This document shows positions 1 to 6,499 of a DNA stretch of 12,538 nucleotides, piece by piece. Source of the stretch: Caldifarciminota bacterium (lineage in GTDB: Bacteria; Hydrothermota; Hydrothermia; LBFQ01; DSFT01); the NCBI GenBank assembly GCA_015494735.1, contig WGAQ01000032.1, positions 1 to 12,538 of the forward strand. The letters run 5' to 3'. A program made the translations under genes and the position numbers. The notes under the pieces were generated by a model, which searched no databases, had not been told where the DNA came from, and saw only the letters and a list, made by a program, of their open reading frames with translations. Position 1 is the stretch's first letter. Every line of letters starts with the position of its first letter.

Positions 1-335
1 CATACGGCGGAAATCATACACCACATGCAGATTGCATGCAGTATGGACACCTCCACCCAGGTGAGATACACGGAGTAGGCAGCCCCCACGGCGGTGAGAA
101 GCGGCAGGAGCGATTTCGCCCTGTGATGAAGGAGGGAGAATATGACGGCAAGATAGAATACAACTCCCATTATGGGCTGCGGTATGCCGAATATTCTGGA
201 ATAGGGGGAAGCGGCCACTATTTCGCAGCCGCCCCCTATACAGGCCACTTTATGGGCGATGACATAAGCGTAGGTGAGGTACAGACTCACCATCAGCCCC
301 ACGAGGGCCACGGCCAGAAAAATCTTCCTTACCAT
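1..335 (-). CDS. VKOR-family disulfide oxidoreductase (3' end cut by window edge)
   Basis: Integral membrane protein of the vitamin K epoxide reductase family, which reoxidises a DsbA-type partner and passes the electrons to a membrane quinone. The 111 codons present start at ATG 333-335. They show a hydrophobic first helix (residues about 5-26), a loop with Cys32 and Cys37 (CIGGGC), the family signature SPYSRIFGIPQP (43-54), further hydrophobic segments, and the quinone-proximal CMWC motif (103-106). The loop Cys pair, the conserved Ser43 and the CxxC motif are the residues expected for VKOR. The ATG lies one base after the stop of the DsbA-like gene (TGATATG), so the two are almost certainly translationally coupled, and the pairing supports a disulfide-forming role. 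The C-terminus lies beyond position 1, so a fused thioredoxin domain, seen in some bacterial VKORs, cannot be excluded. Confidence 0.9.
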   Translation of the reverse strand, partial: MVRKIFLAVALVGLMVSLYLTYAYVIAHKVACIGGGCEIVAASPYSRIFGIPQPIMGVVFYLAVIFSLLHHRAKSLLPLLTAVGAAYSVYLTWVEVSILHAICMWCMISAV

Positions 336-336
336 A

Positions 337-1026
337 TCACTGTCCCTGCTGTTGAGGGTTCTTCATATTCTCCAGAGCTTTGTCTATGAGGTTCTTCAAA
401 TCTTCGTACGGGGGAGCACCTTCTATGGGATATCCCGCTATGAAGAGGGTGGGAGTTGCCCGAACGCCCCTCTCCAGGGCCTCCTTCTGCAGGGTGAGAA
501 GGTCTTCCTTATACTTCTGGCTCTCATAGCACTGTTTGAACTTCTCCACATCCAGACCCATCTGACCGGCCAGGGCGATGAAATTCCTCTTGTTGTAGTA
601 TGGGGGGCCTGCCTTCATGAAACCCTCGAATAGCTTCTCGTGGTACTCCCAGAATTTGACGGGGTCCTGCTCATATACGCACAGGGCTGCCAGGGAAGGG
701 GCCAGGGACTGGGGAGTCCTCAGGAAGGGTTTGAAGACGAACTTGACCTTTCCGCTCTTTATGTAATCCCTGTAGAGCTTCGGAAGAACATCGAGGGAGA
801 AGTGGGCGCAGTGGGGACAGGTGAAATCGGAGTACTCCTCTATGACGATTGGAGCGTCGGGGATACCTATGGTGGGGTCCGGCTCACCGCTCACCACCAG
901 AGATGGGTCCACTTTGAGGCCGCCCGCCGATGGGGAAAATGCGGTTCTGTATGCAAGGAATGCCACCACCAGTCCTATTATAAGTCCCAGAATTATCAGG
1001 AGGTTGCGATTCTTTCTCTTCCTCAT
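337..1026 (-). CDS. Membrane-anchored DsbA/BdbD-like thiol:disulfide oxidase
   Basis: Thioredoxin-fold protein of 229 aa that would introduce disulfide bonds into exported proteins. A basic N-terminus (MRKRKNR) and a hydrophobic helix (about 9-27) form a signal anchor. The active site is CPHC at 70-73, after the strand-loop typical of the DsbA_2/BdbD family (EEYSDFTCPHC). The cis-proline is Pro192 in ATPTLFI, and Cys116 and Cys166 sit where many relatives carry a second Cys pair. The C-terminal tail is Gln-rich. The stop lies one base before the VKOR-family start, giving an oxidase/re-oxidase operon. The start at 1024-1026 is favoured by the charged N-terminus and by a TAAACT box 8 bases upstream. 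No Shine-Dalgarno sequence is visible. A protein-disulfide isomerase role is less likely given the CPHC motif and the VKOR partner. Confidence 0.93.
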   Translation of the reverse strand: MRKRKNRNLLIILGLIIGLVVAFLAYRTAFSPSAGGLKVDPSLVVSGEPDPTIGIPDAPIVIEEYSDFTCPHCAHFSLDVLPKLYRDYIKSGKVKFVFKPFLRTPQSLAPSLAALCVYEQDPVKFWEYHEKLFEGFMKAGPPYYNKRNFIALAGQMGLDVEKFKQCYESQKYKEDLLTLQKEALERGVRATPTLFIAGYPIEGAPPYEDLKNLIDKALENMKNPQQQGQ

Positions 1027-1034
1027 CGTGCCAA

Positions 1035-1040
1035 AGTTTA
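1035..1040 (-). promoter_or_regulatory. Candidate -10 box for a leaderless dsbA-like transcript
   Basis: TAAACT on the minus strand ends 8 bases before the ATG, inside the 21-base gap after the Rossmann gene. No good -35 hexamer lies 16-19 bases upstream, so this is weaker than the mfd promoter. The gene may also be read through from the upstream gene. It is listed because the same box recurs at similar spacing before other genes here. Confidence 0.4.
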
Positions 1041-1047
1041 AAGGGAT

Positions 1048-2760
1048 TCAGGAGGTCTTATACCGGTATCCCATGTCCTCCTTTTCGAATATCCATGCGG
1101 TGAATTCGCCCGGGTCTATCAGTAGTTCTCCATCTTCGAAGTTCCAGTTGTATATGGGCCTGTCGAATCTGGAACTCATGTCCTCCACGTGGGCCTCGTT
1201 CAGGATTTCCCTCACGCGATTCTTCCACCTCTCCACATTCTCCTCGCTTATGTCTATCCATTCGTTGTTCCGGAAGAAGTTGAGATGCTTCTCGTCCACC
1301 TTCCATTTCCCCTCCCAGTGCTTGTCCCTGAAGTGGCGCCTTGCCATCAATAGCCGGTCGGGGTGGATGAATATGGGGATGCCTATGGAGAGGGCTGTCT
1401 GCCGGTATGCGTCGTTGTCCATGACGAATTTCTGCATATCCTCCACTACGCGGGATGTGTCTGTCTGGAGGAATCTTTCAGCGGTTCTGTATATCTGAAG
1501 CAGCATTTCTCCCTCCATTATGAGTTTGCTGAGGCGGGGAGGTCCCAGTATTTCGAAAGCCCAGCTCCTCCCGCCGTATTTATCCTTCATCTCCTGCAGT
1601 ATCCTGAGGGCCCTGTACCTGAGATACCCTGCCCTGTAAGATGGATTCATGAGGGAGCCCCCGAGGGCGGAGAGGACCTCGAAGGAGGTTATATCTCCCA
1701 TTGCTTCCATGAATACCGCATTGGCGATTTCCTCCGGTGTCACTGCTTCCATCTGATTCAGACTGGTGATGGCCTTGAATTCCTCCATGGTGAAGACGCC
1801 GTTTTCCCCGGTGTCCACATAAACATCCTCCATAACCTGTCCATCCGTCTTACCCCTATCGATGGAGTCTATGTCGAATTCCGAGCCGTATTCCAGTTTC
1901 ACCGGCTCCTTCTCGTCGTAGATGTAGATGGGTTTCCCCTTCTTCCTGATGGGACCGTGACCTATATTCTTCCATGCAATCAGCGCGGCTGGCTTTATCT
2001 CCTTGATTATGGGGCCCATCTCCTTCTTCCGACCCCTGCCCAGTATGGAGAAGTAGGGGGTTCTCGATGCCAGGAAGAGGAGCATGGTGTGGGCTCCTGC
2101 CAGCGCTGATTTGGAGAGCAGAACTCTGGATGGTCTTTCCTCCCCATGGGTATAGGGGATGTTGAGTCCCATTCCACCCGTTCCCGTCGTCCCCACCTTG
2201 ATATATACGCGGGTGTTGTTCTCCACCATGGATTCCCACAGAATCTGTATGTGCCTTATGAGGAGGGGAATGGATGAGGAGGAGATGAGCTTCAGGACTG
2301 CCAGTTTCAATTCATCCGTGGAGGCCCTTTCCAGCATGGAGAGGATGTTGCGGGAGGAGGTGAAGATGTCCTGATAGGCGAGGGCCGTGGCGGTGTTTAT
2401 GGTGTCTATTATGATTCTGGGCCTGTACCGGGATATGATTCTGTGGAGGAAGGATTCCTGGAATACTTCCTCGTTGAAGTCGGAAAGGGCATCCATCACC
2501 ATCTCCTCCAGCACTTCATCTCTCGACTTCTGTCTGGAACTCTCCCTGACGAATATATTTCCGTATTCGCCATCGAAGGTGGTATCCGGGAAGTCCCTTC
2601 TCAGAATCCGGAGGGCTTCTTCCACCTCCTCCTTTCTTAATCCGGTTATGGCTATCTTCCGGAAGCCTTCCGATGCGAATTTTCGGGCCACAGCCATTCC
2701 CACCTGGCCCGTCCCACCCAGGATAAGTACATCAAAATCATGGAAATCCGATTCCTTCAT
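1048..2760 (-). CDS. Large Rossmann-fold NAD(P)-binding protein, function unknown
   Basis: Protein of 570 aa that I do not recognise as a characterised enzyme. The N-terminus is a classical dinucleotide-binding beta-alpha-beta (VLILGGTGQVG, residues 11-21) like extended short-chain dehydrogenases or epimerases, and RIIIDTINTAT (115-125) looks like a later Rossmann strand. A conserved-looking core at 187-235 includes TTGTGGMGLN, THGEE and LLSKSALAGAH, where the Ser-Lys could be catalytic. The rest (about 240-570) is alpha-rich, charged and without a domain I can name. At twice the usual SDR length, it likely has a separate C-terminal domain. No signal peptide or membrane helix is visible, so it is probably cytoplasmic. 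A strong AGGAGG site (2766-2771) and a promoter opposed to that of mfd support the ATG at 2758-2760. The substrate is unknown; a nucleotide-sugar or lipid epimerase/reductase is only a guess. Confidence 0.85.
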   Translation of the reverse strand: MKESDFHDFDVLILGGTGQVGMAVARKFASEGFRKIAITGLRKEEVEEALRILRRDFPDTTFDGEYGNIFVRESSRQKSRDEVLEEMVMDALSDFNEEVFQESFLHRIISRYRPRIIIDTINTATALAYQDIFTSSRNILSMLERASTDELKLAVLKLISSSSIPLLIRHIQILWESMVENNTRVYIKVGTTGTGGMGLNIPYTHGEERPSRVLLSKSALAGAHTMLLFLASRTPYFSILGRGRKKEMGPIIKEIKPAALIAWKNIGHGPIRKKGKPIYIYDEKEPVKLEYGSEFDIDSIDRGKTDGQVMEDVYVDTGENGVFTMEEFKAITSLNQMEAVTPEEIANAVFMEAMGDITSFEVLSALGGSLMNPSYRAGYLRYRALRILQEMKDKYGGRSWAFEILGPPRLSKLIMEGEMLLQIYRTAERFLQTDTSRVVEDMQKFVMDNDAYRQTALSIGIPIFIHPDRLLMARRHFRDKHWEGKWKVDEKHLNFFRNNEWIDISEENVERWKNRVREILNEAHVEDMSSRFDRPIYNWNFEDGELLIDPGEFTAWIFEKEDMGYRYKTS

Positions 2761-2765
2761 GGTAG

Positions 2766-2771
2766 CCTCCT
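2766..2771 (-). promoter_or_regulatory. Strong Shine-Dalgarno site of the Rossmann-fold gene
   Basis: AGGAGG on the minus strand, 5 bases before the ATG at 2758-2760. It fixes that start and shows that ribosomes here use anti-Shine-Dalgarno pairing. This makes the absence of such a site before mfd, the HIT gene, the mutase and the subtilase informative. Confidence 0.85.
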
Positions 2772-2779
2772 GTGGATAA

Positions 2780-2809
2780 AGTTTACAGGCGATGCGGCGA
2801 TGGAATAAA
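2780..2809 (-). promoter_or_regulatory. Promoter of the Rossmann-fold gene
   Basis: On the minus strand, TTTATT (2804-2809) and TAAACT (2780-2785, preceded by TG) are 18 bases apart. They predict a start of transcription near 2773 and a leader of about 12 bases that just holds the AGGAGG site. The -35 matches the consensus poorly. The elements overlap those of the mfd promoter on the other strand. Confidence 0.5.
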
Positions 2810-2811
2810 AT
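2782..2811 (+). promoter_or_regulatory. Sigma70-type promoter of mfd
   Basis: TTTACA (2782-2787) and TAAAAT (2806-2811) are separated by 18 bases, close to the housekeeping sigma consensus. Only 9 pyrimidine-rich bases separate the -10 box from the GTG at 2821, with no Shine-Dalgarno sequence. The transcript should therefore begin at or within about three bases of the start codon. Confidence 0.7.
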
Positions 2812-2820
2812 TTCCTCCCC

Positions 2821-5439
2821 GTGAAAATTAGCAAATTCCTCCCCTCATCCTACAAGGTCCTTCGACTCAGGGAATTGCTGCGTGAAAACGATTTCGTCTT
2901 CTTAATTACATCGGACCCCGCTCTGCGGGAGGAGGTGGAGCAGTTCGAGGGACTCATGGTGGTGTTTTCTGCGCAGGAAATCGAGGAGAAGCTGAAATTC
3001 CGCTATATGCATATCCGGACGGGGGATGCTTTGGAGAGGGATGCCCTCATCCAGATTCTGACCAGAAGCGGTTTCGAGAGGGTGGAGTACGTGGAGGAAG
3101 AGGGGCAATTCGCCGTGAGGGGTTCCATAGTGGACATCTTCCCGCCGAACTTCGAGTATCCGGTGAGGCTGGACTTCTTCGGAGACGAGGTGGAGGAGAT
3201 AAGGCGTTTCGACATCCAGAGCCAGAAGTCCTTCGAGAAGGTGGAAGAGATAAGGCTGAGGGTCCATTCGGAGGAAGTCTTCGATGGCAGGTATGCGGTG
3301 GTGGAGGAGTCCATGGAACCGGCCCCTCCCCACGTGAAGTCCATAATGTTCTCCGCGAAGGTGGTATCGGAGGGGATTGCCTCCTATCTGGAGAAGGGGT
3401 ACCAGGTCATATTTGCCACGAAGGACGAATGGAGAGCGCAGAGGATAAGGGAACTCTATCCCCGGGTGGAGATTCTGCCGGCAGAGTTCAGGGAGGGTTT
3501 CGTGGATGAGAGGGAGAAAGTGGTTCTGATTTCTTCCGGTATCTTCATTTCCTCCCTTCCCAGGAGAGCCCTTCAGATGGCCCGGACGTTGCAGGTGGGG
3601 GAGCTGGTGGTGCACGAGGATTACGGAATAGGGAGATTCGAGGGGATGGAGATAAGGGAATCCGGGGGCATACCAATGGAATTCCTGCGGGTGCGATACA
3701 GGGATGGTGTCCTGTACATCCCCATATACAACCTGCGGAAGGTTCGGAAGTACACGGGCTCCGGGGATGTGGACATGGACGAAATGGCTTCCCGCTCCTG
3801 GATTGCCCGCAGGTCCCGTGCAAAGCGCTCCGCAGAGAAACTGGCCATAACCCTCATGTCCCGCATGGCGTACAGGAGGAAGATGAGGGGTTTCGCCTTC
3901 GGCAGATTCGAGGAAGAAGCCCTTCTGGAGGCCACTTTCCCGTACAGGGAAACCCCGGACCAGATGCAGGCCATTCGGGATGTCCTCTCCGACATGGAAT
4001 CCCCCCGTATAATGGAGAGGTTGGTGGCGGGGGATGTGGGATTCGGGAAGACGGAGGTGGCCATAAGGGCTGCCTTCAAGGCTGTCTGGTCCGGGAAGCA
4101 GGTGGCGATTCTCGTCCCCACCACAATTCTGGCATATCAGCATTACAGGAACTTCAGGAAGAGGCTGGAGGACTTCGGCATAAGGGTGGAGATGCTGTCC
4201 CGCCTCCAGACTCCCGCACAGGTGAAGCGCATAAAGGAGGACCTCGCCCGGGGGAAGGTGGATGTAATAATCGGAACCCACAAACTCCTTTCGAAGGATG
4301 TGGTCTTTAGGGACCTGGGGCTTCTGATTATCGATGAGGAGCACAAATTCGGAGTTCGCCACAAGGAGAAGTTGCGAAATCTGAAACTCGATGTGGACAC
4401 CCTCTACCTGTCCGCCACCCCCATCCCCCGCACCCTGTCCATCGCCCTCAAGGGGCTGATGGATGTCTCTGTAATCAAGACCCCTCCCCAGGGACGGCGG
4501 CAGGTGATAACCTACATTGCTGAGTATTCGGACGATATAGTGAAGTATGCCATATCGCGGGAAATCGAGAGGGGAGGTCAGGTCTTCTACATTTACAATC
4601 GCATAAGGGAACTGGAGACCATAGAGCAGAAGCTGAGGGAGTTCTTCCCCGGCATCCGTATAGTCAGGATTCACGGCAGGATGGACAGGAAGAAAATCGA
4701 AAGGGCTTTCATCCAGTTCATGGAGGGGAAGGTGGATGTTCTCCTTTCCACCAATATAGTGGAATCCGGTCTGGACTTTCCCAATGCCAACACCATCATC
4801 GTGCACAGGGCAGAAATCATGGGCCTTGCGGAACTGCATCAGTTGAGGGGGAGGGTGGGACGCTCCACCAGGCAGGGATTTGCCTATTTTCTGGTGCAGG
4901 GAAAGTTGACACCCGAAGCGGAAAAGAGGCTCAAGGCCATAGCATCTTACAGTTATCTGGGAAGCGGACTGGATATAGCCCTTGCCGACCTGGAGATAAG
5001 GGGTGCCGGTAACATATTCGGCTTCGAGCAGAGCGGTCATGCCCATTCTGTGGGATTGTGGCTCTACATGAAGTACTTCGAGAATGCCATAAGGCGGATG
5101 AAAGGGGAGGAGGTGAGGGAAGATGTGTCTCTCGAGATAAGGGACAGGGCATTCATCCCCGGGGATTACATTCGCAATCAGGATGTTCGACTTTACTTCT
5201 ACGAGAGACTCTCGTCTGCCATCACTCCTGCCGAAATAGATTCCATCGAATGGGAACTGGAAGACAGATTCGGTCCCCTCCCGCTGGAAGCCCGCAAACT
5301 CCTGGATATACACAGGGTGAGGGTGCAGTTTCCCGATTACGACCTGATAAGGGTGGAGAATGGTCGCGTGGAACTGTTTCGCAACGGAAATCTGGAGAGG
5401 ATTCTATCCCTGAGGAAGGCCCTGAGAATTCGGGTCTGA
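2821..5439 (+). CDS. mfd: Transcription-repair coupling factor Mfd, compact form
   Basis: DNA translocase that displaces RNA polymerase stalled at lesions and recruits UvrA. Domain order: a shortened UvrB-like module (1-150, with GQFAVRGSIVDIFPP), a linker domain (160-250), a CarD-like RNA polymerase interaction domain (258-312, VGELVVHEDYGIGRFEG), a RecG-like helicase core (380-690) and a C-terminal TRCF domain (770-872). Helicase motifs are Walker A GDVGFGKTE (404-412), DEEH (505-508; the E. coli protein has DEEQ), SATPIPRTL (531-539) and QLRGRVGR (674-681), followed by the Mfd/RecG signature DLEIRGAGNIFGFEQSG (723-739). At 872 aa it is far shorter than the roughly 1150 aa of E. coli; losses fall mainly in the N-terminal UvrA-binding part and at the C-terminal tail. 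The GTG start is forced: an in-frame TAA (2806-2808) lies inside the -10 box. HIT follows after 19 bases. Confidence 0.96.
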   Translation: MKISKFLPSSYKVLRLRELLRENDFVFLITSDPALREEVEQFEGLMVVFSAQEIEEKLKFRYMHIRTGDALERDALIQILTRSGFERVEYVEEEGQFAVRGSIVDIFPPNFEYPVRLDFFGDEVEEIRRFDIQSQKSFEKVEEIRLRVHSEEVFDGRYAVVEESMEPAPPHVKSIMFSAKVVSEGIASYLEKGYQVIFATKDEWRAQRIRELYPRVEILPAEFREGFVDEREKVVLISSGIFISSLPRRALQMARTLQVGELVVHEDYGIGRFEGMEIRESGGIPMEFLRVRYRDGVLYIPIYNLRKVRKYTGSGDVDMDEMASRSWIARRSRAKRSAEKLAITLMSRMAYRRKMRGFAFGRFEEEALLEATFPYRETPDQMQAIRDVLSDMESPRIMERLVAGDVGFGKTEVAIRAAFKAVWSGKQVAILVPTTILAYQHYRNFRKRLEDFGIRVEMLSRLQTPAQVKRIKEDLARGKVDVIIGTHKLLSKDVVFRDLGLLIIDEEHKFGVRHKEKLRNLKLDVDTLYLSATPIPRTLSIALKGLMDVSVIKTPPQGRRQVITYIAEYSDDIVKYAISREIERGGQVFYIYNRIRELETIEQKLREFFPGIRIVRIHGRMDRKKIERAFIQFMEGKVDVLLSTNIVESGLDFPNANTIIVHRAEIMGLAELHQLRGRVGRSTRQGFAYFLVQGKLTPEAEKRLKAIASYSYLGSGLDIALADLEIRGAGNIFGFEQSGHAHSVGLWLYMKYFENAIRRMKGEEVREDVSLEIRDRAFIPGDYIRNQDVRLYFYERLSSAITPAEIDSIEWELEDRFGPLPLEARKLLDIHRVRVQFPDYDLIRVENGRVELFRNGNLERILSLRKALRIRV

Positions 5440-5445
5440 AAGACC
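5433..5445 (+). other. Small hairpin over the mfd stop codon
   Basis: GGTCT and AGACC form a 5-bp stem with a GAA loop, spanning the mfd stop and followed by TTAAAC. It is too short, and its T-run too poor, to be a confident terminator. It sits directly upstream of the candidate -10 box of the HIT gene and might attenuate read-through. Confidence 0.3.
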
Positions 5446-5446
5446 T

Positions 5447-5452
5447 TAAACT
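5447..5452 (+). promoter_or_regulatory. Candidate -10 box for a leaderless HIT transcript
   Basis: TAAACT ends 6 bases before the ATG at 5459 and no Shine-Dalgarno sequence is present. The surrounding TTAAACTTTG is also found before the dsbA-like gene. No convincing -35 lies upstream, so co-transcription with mfd is also possible. Confidence 0.4.
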
Positions 5453-5458
5453 TTGCCC

Positions 5459-5947
5459 ATGAAGAGATTGTGGGCACCATGGAGGATTACGTACATTCTT
5501 AACGTGGATGCGCGGGATGAGTGCATCTTCTGCACCCGCCCCCAGGGGGAGCCCTCCGAGGAGAATCTGGTCCTGTATAAGGGAAAGCACAACTTCATCA
5601 TAATGAATCTCTTCCCCTACAACACCGGGCACCTTATGGTGGCCCCCTACAGGCACATAAGGAATCTGGAGGACATGACCCCGCAGGAGCATCAGGAGAT
5701 GATGGAACTGGTGACCCTATCCATACGGGCCCTCAAGGAGGCCTATAAACCCGATGGATTCAACATAGGGATGAATCTGGGAAGGGTGGCCGGAGCCGGA
5801 ATCGATGACCACCTTCACATGCACGTGGTTCCCAGATGGAATGGAGACACCAACTTCATGCCCGTGACCGGATACACGAAGGTGATACCGGAGGGGGTGA
5901 GGGAAACCTACAGGAAACTCAGGGAAGTTCTGGAAAAATTAGTATAG
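5459..5947 (+). CDS. HIT-family nucleotide hydrolase/phosphorylase
   Basis: Histidine-triad protein of 162 aa, of the branch often annotated as Ap4A phosphorylase-like or HIT hydrolase. Such enzymes cleave the alpha phosphate of dinucleoside polyphosphates or nucleotide conjugates through a nucleotidyl-histidine intermediate. Visible features are the N-terminal MKRLWAPWR, a zinc-type CIFC pair (Cys22, Cys25), NLFPYNTGHLMVAPYRH (50-66), MNLGRVAGAGI (105-115) and the triad HLHMH (His118, His120, His122) followed by VVPRWNGDTNFMPVTG. Cytoplasmic. An in-frame TTG two codons upstream (5453) is possible, but the ATG gives the family's usual N-terminus. The gene lies 19 bases after mfd and converges on a tRNA gene 4 bases beyond its stop. 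The exact nucleotide substrate cannot be read from sequence. Confidence 0.93.
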   Translation: MKRLWAPWRITYILNVDARDECIFCTRPQGEPSEENLVLYKGKHNFIIMNLFPYNTGHLMVAPYRHIRNLEDMTPQEHQEMMELVTLSIRALKEAYKPDGFNIGMNLGRVAGAGIDDHLHMHVVPRWNGDTNFMPVTGYTKVIPEGVRETYRKLREVLEKLV

Positions 5948-5951
5948 GAAG

Positions 5952-6024
5952 TGGGCCCGGCAGGACTCGAACCTGCAACCCACGGATTATGAGTCCGCTG
6001 CTCTGCCGATTGAGCTACGGGCCC
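5952..6024 (-). tRNA. tRNA with CAT anticodon (Met elongator or Ile2)
   Basis: A 73-base cloverleaf. The acceptor stem GGGCCCG pairs with CGGGCCC and is followed by discriminator A. The D stem is GCTC/GAGC. The anticodon stem is GCGGA/TCCGT with loop CTCATAA (anticodon at 5989-5991). The variable loop has five bases, and the T stem GCAGG/CCTGC encloses TTCGAGT. CCA is not encoded; CACTTCC follows. The anticodon stem lacks the three G-C pairs of initiator tRNA and the acceptor stem starts with a paired G, so this is not fMet. A CAT tRNA may be elongator Met or, if its C34 is lysidinylated by TilS, Ile2 reading ATA. Sequence alone does not settle this. Confidence 0.95.
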
Positions 6025-6150
6025 TTCCGATGCAGTGAAATTTTAAAGGAAAGGGTGGGGTCGTTTCAAGTCCCTGAGGGCCATTTTCCGCGAAGGGAAG
6101 GAAGGATGCTTTCCGTATTTTATCTGGCTATCGTGGGGAATCCCTTCGCT
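6025..6150. other. Intergenic region between the holin-like gene and the tRNA
   Basis: A 126-base gap with no ORF I can support on either strand. It contains the tRNA promoter on the minus strand and a second TAAAAT (minus strand, near 6118) that has no -35 partner. No hairpin convincing as a terminator for the holin-like gene is present. Confidence 0.5.
6040..6069 (-). promoter_or_regulatory. Sigma70-type promoter of the tRNA gene
   Basis: On the minus strand, TTGAAA (6064-6069) and TAAAAT (6040-6045) are 18 bases apart. Fifteen bases separate the -10 box from the mature tRNA 5' end, so a short leader of about 8 bases would be removed by RNase P. This is one of the two best promoters in the window and supports TAAAAT as the local -10 consensus. 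Confidence 0.75.
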
Positions 6151-6498
6151 CTATTCTTCCTTCAATCCCGCCATGGATTCCATTATCGCCACGATGATGG
6201 AGTAGAGCAGGATGCCCAGAAGACTGCCCCAGAATCCACGCATTTCGAATCCCGGAACCAGCCAGTCCACGAAATAGAAGAGGAAGAGATTCAGGAATAT
6301 GAGCCACAGACCGAGCGTTATGAGGGTAATGGGAAAAGTAATCGCTTTGAGGATGGGTTTCACATAACTGTTTATGAGGCTTATGAGGATGGAAGCCACG
6401 ATGAGCCCGCTGGTGCTGGTGAATTTGATGGATGGGACTATGAGGGACACTATCCAGAGCGCAAGGGCATTGATGGCAAATGTCATGAGAAATCCCAT
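6151..6498 (-). CDS. Phage holin family 4 (superfamily IV) small membrane protein
   Basis: Membrane protein of 115 aa with four hydrophobic segments at about 3-22, 29-46, 53-76 and 88-107, matching the widespread 'phage holin family protein' (DUF360-like) layout. Family-typical residues include INSYVKPILKAITFPIT (42-58) and TLGLWLIFLNLFLFYFVDWLVPGF (61-84). Most members are chromosomal, with no demonstrated lytic role; the name comes from weak similarity to holins, and nothing else here is phage-like. The ATG is one base after the ankyrin gene's stop (TGATATG), so the two are coupled. It is the last gene of the mutase-ankyrin unit. A weak GGGAGG lies 11-16 bases upstream. The role is unknown; small-molecule or ion permeability, or an envelope scaffold, are possible. 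Confidence 0.85.
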   Translation of the reverse strand: MGFLMTFAINALALWIVSLIVPSIKFTSTSGLIVASILISLINSYVKPILKAITFPITLITLGLWLIFLNLFLFYFVDWLVPGFEMRGFWGSLLGILLYSIIVAIMESMAGLKEE

Positions 6499-6499
6499 A

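Noticed and set aside
1060..1069. Perfect 10-base palindrome ATACCGGTAT near the end of the Rossmann-fold gene.
   Set aside because: It is inside coding sequence. One such palindrome is expected by chance in a window this size and no second copy was seen.
1363..2109. Plus-strand frame of 248 codons opposite the Rossmann-fold gene.
   Set aside because: It is antisense to a gene with a strong ribosome site and a clear nucleotide-binding motif. Its own composition is unlike a folded protein of this organism.
2782..2811. TTTAAA/TTTATA-like AT-rich boxes as archaeal TATA elements.
   Set aside because: The elements fit bacterial -35/-10 pairs with 18-base spacers, and mfd and an AGGAGG site point to a bacterium.
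2902..5313. Very long open frame (803 codons) on the minus strand opposite mfd.
   Set aside because: It lies wholly inside mfd, which has every family motif. The translation is His/Pro/Leu/Gly-rich with no recognisable domain and no start signals. Codon bias of mfd explains the lack of stops.
6151..6498. Holin-like gene as evidence of a prophage.
   Set aside because: No endolysin, integrase or structural gene is near, and this family is common on chromosomes without phage context.
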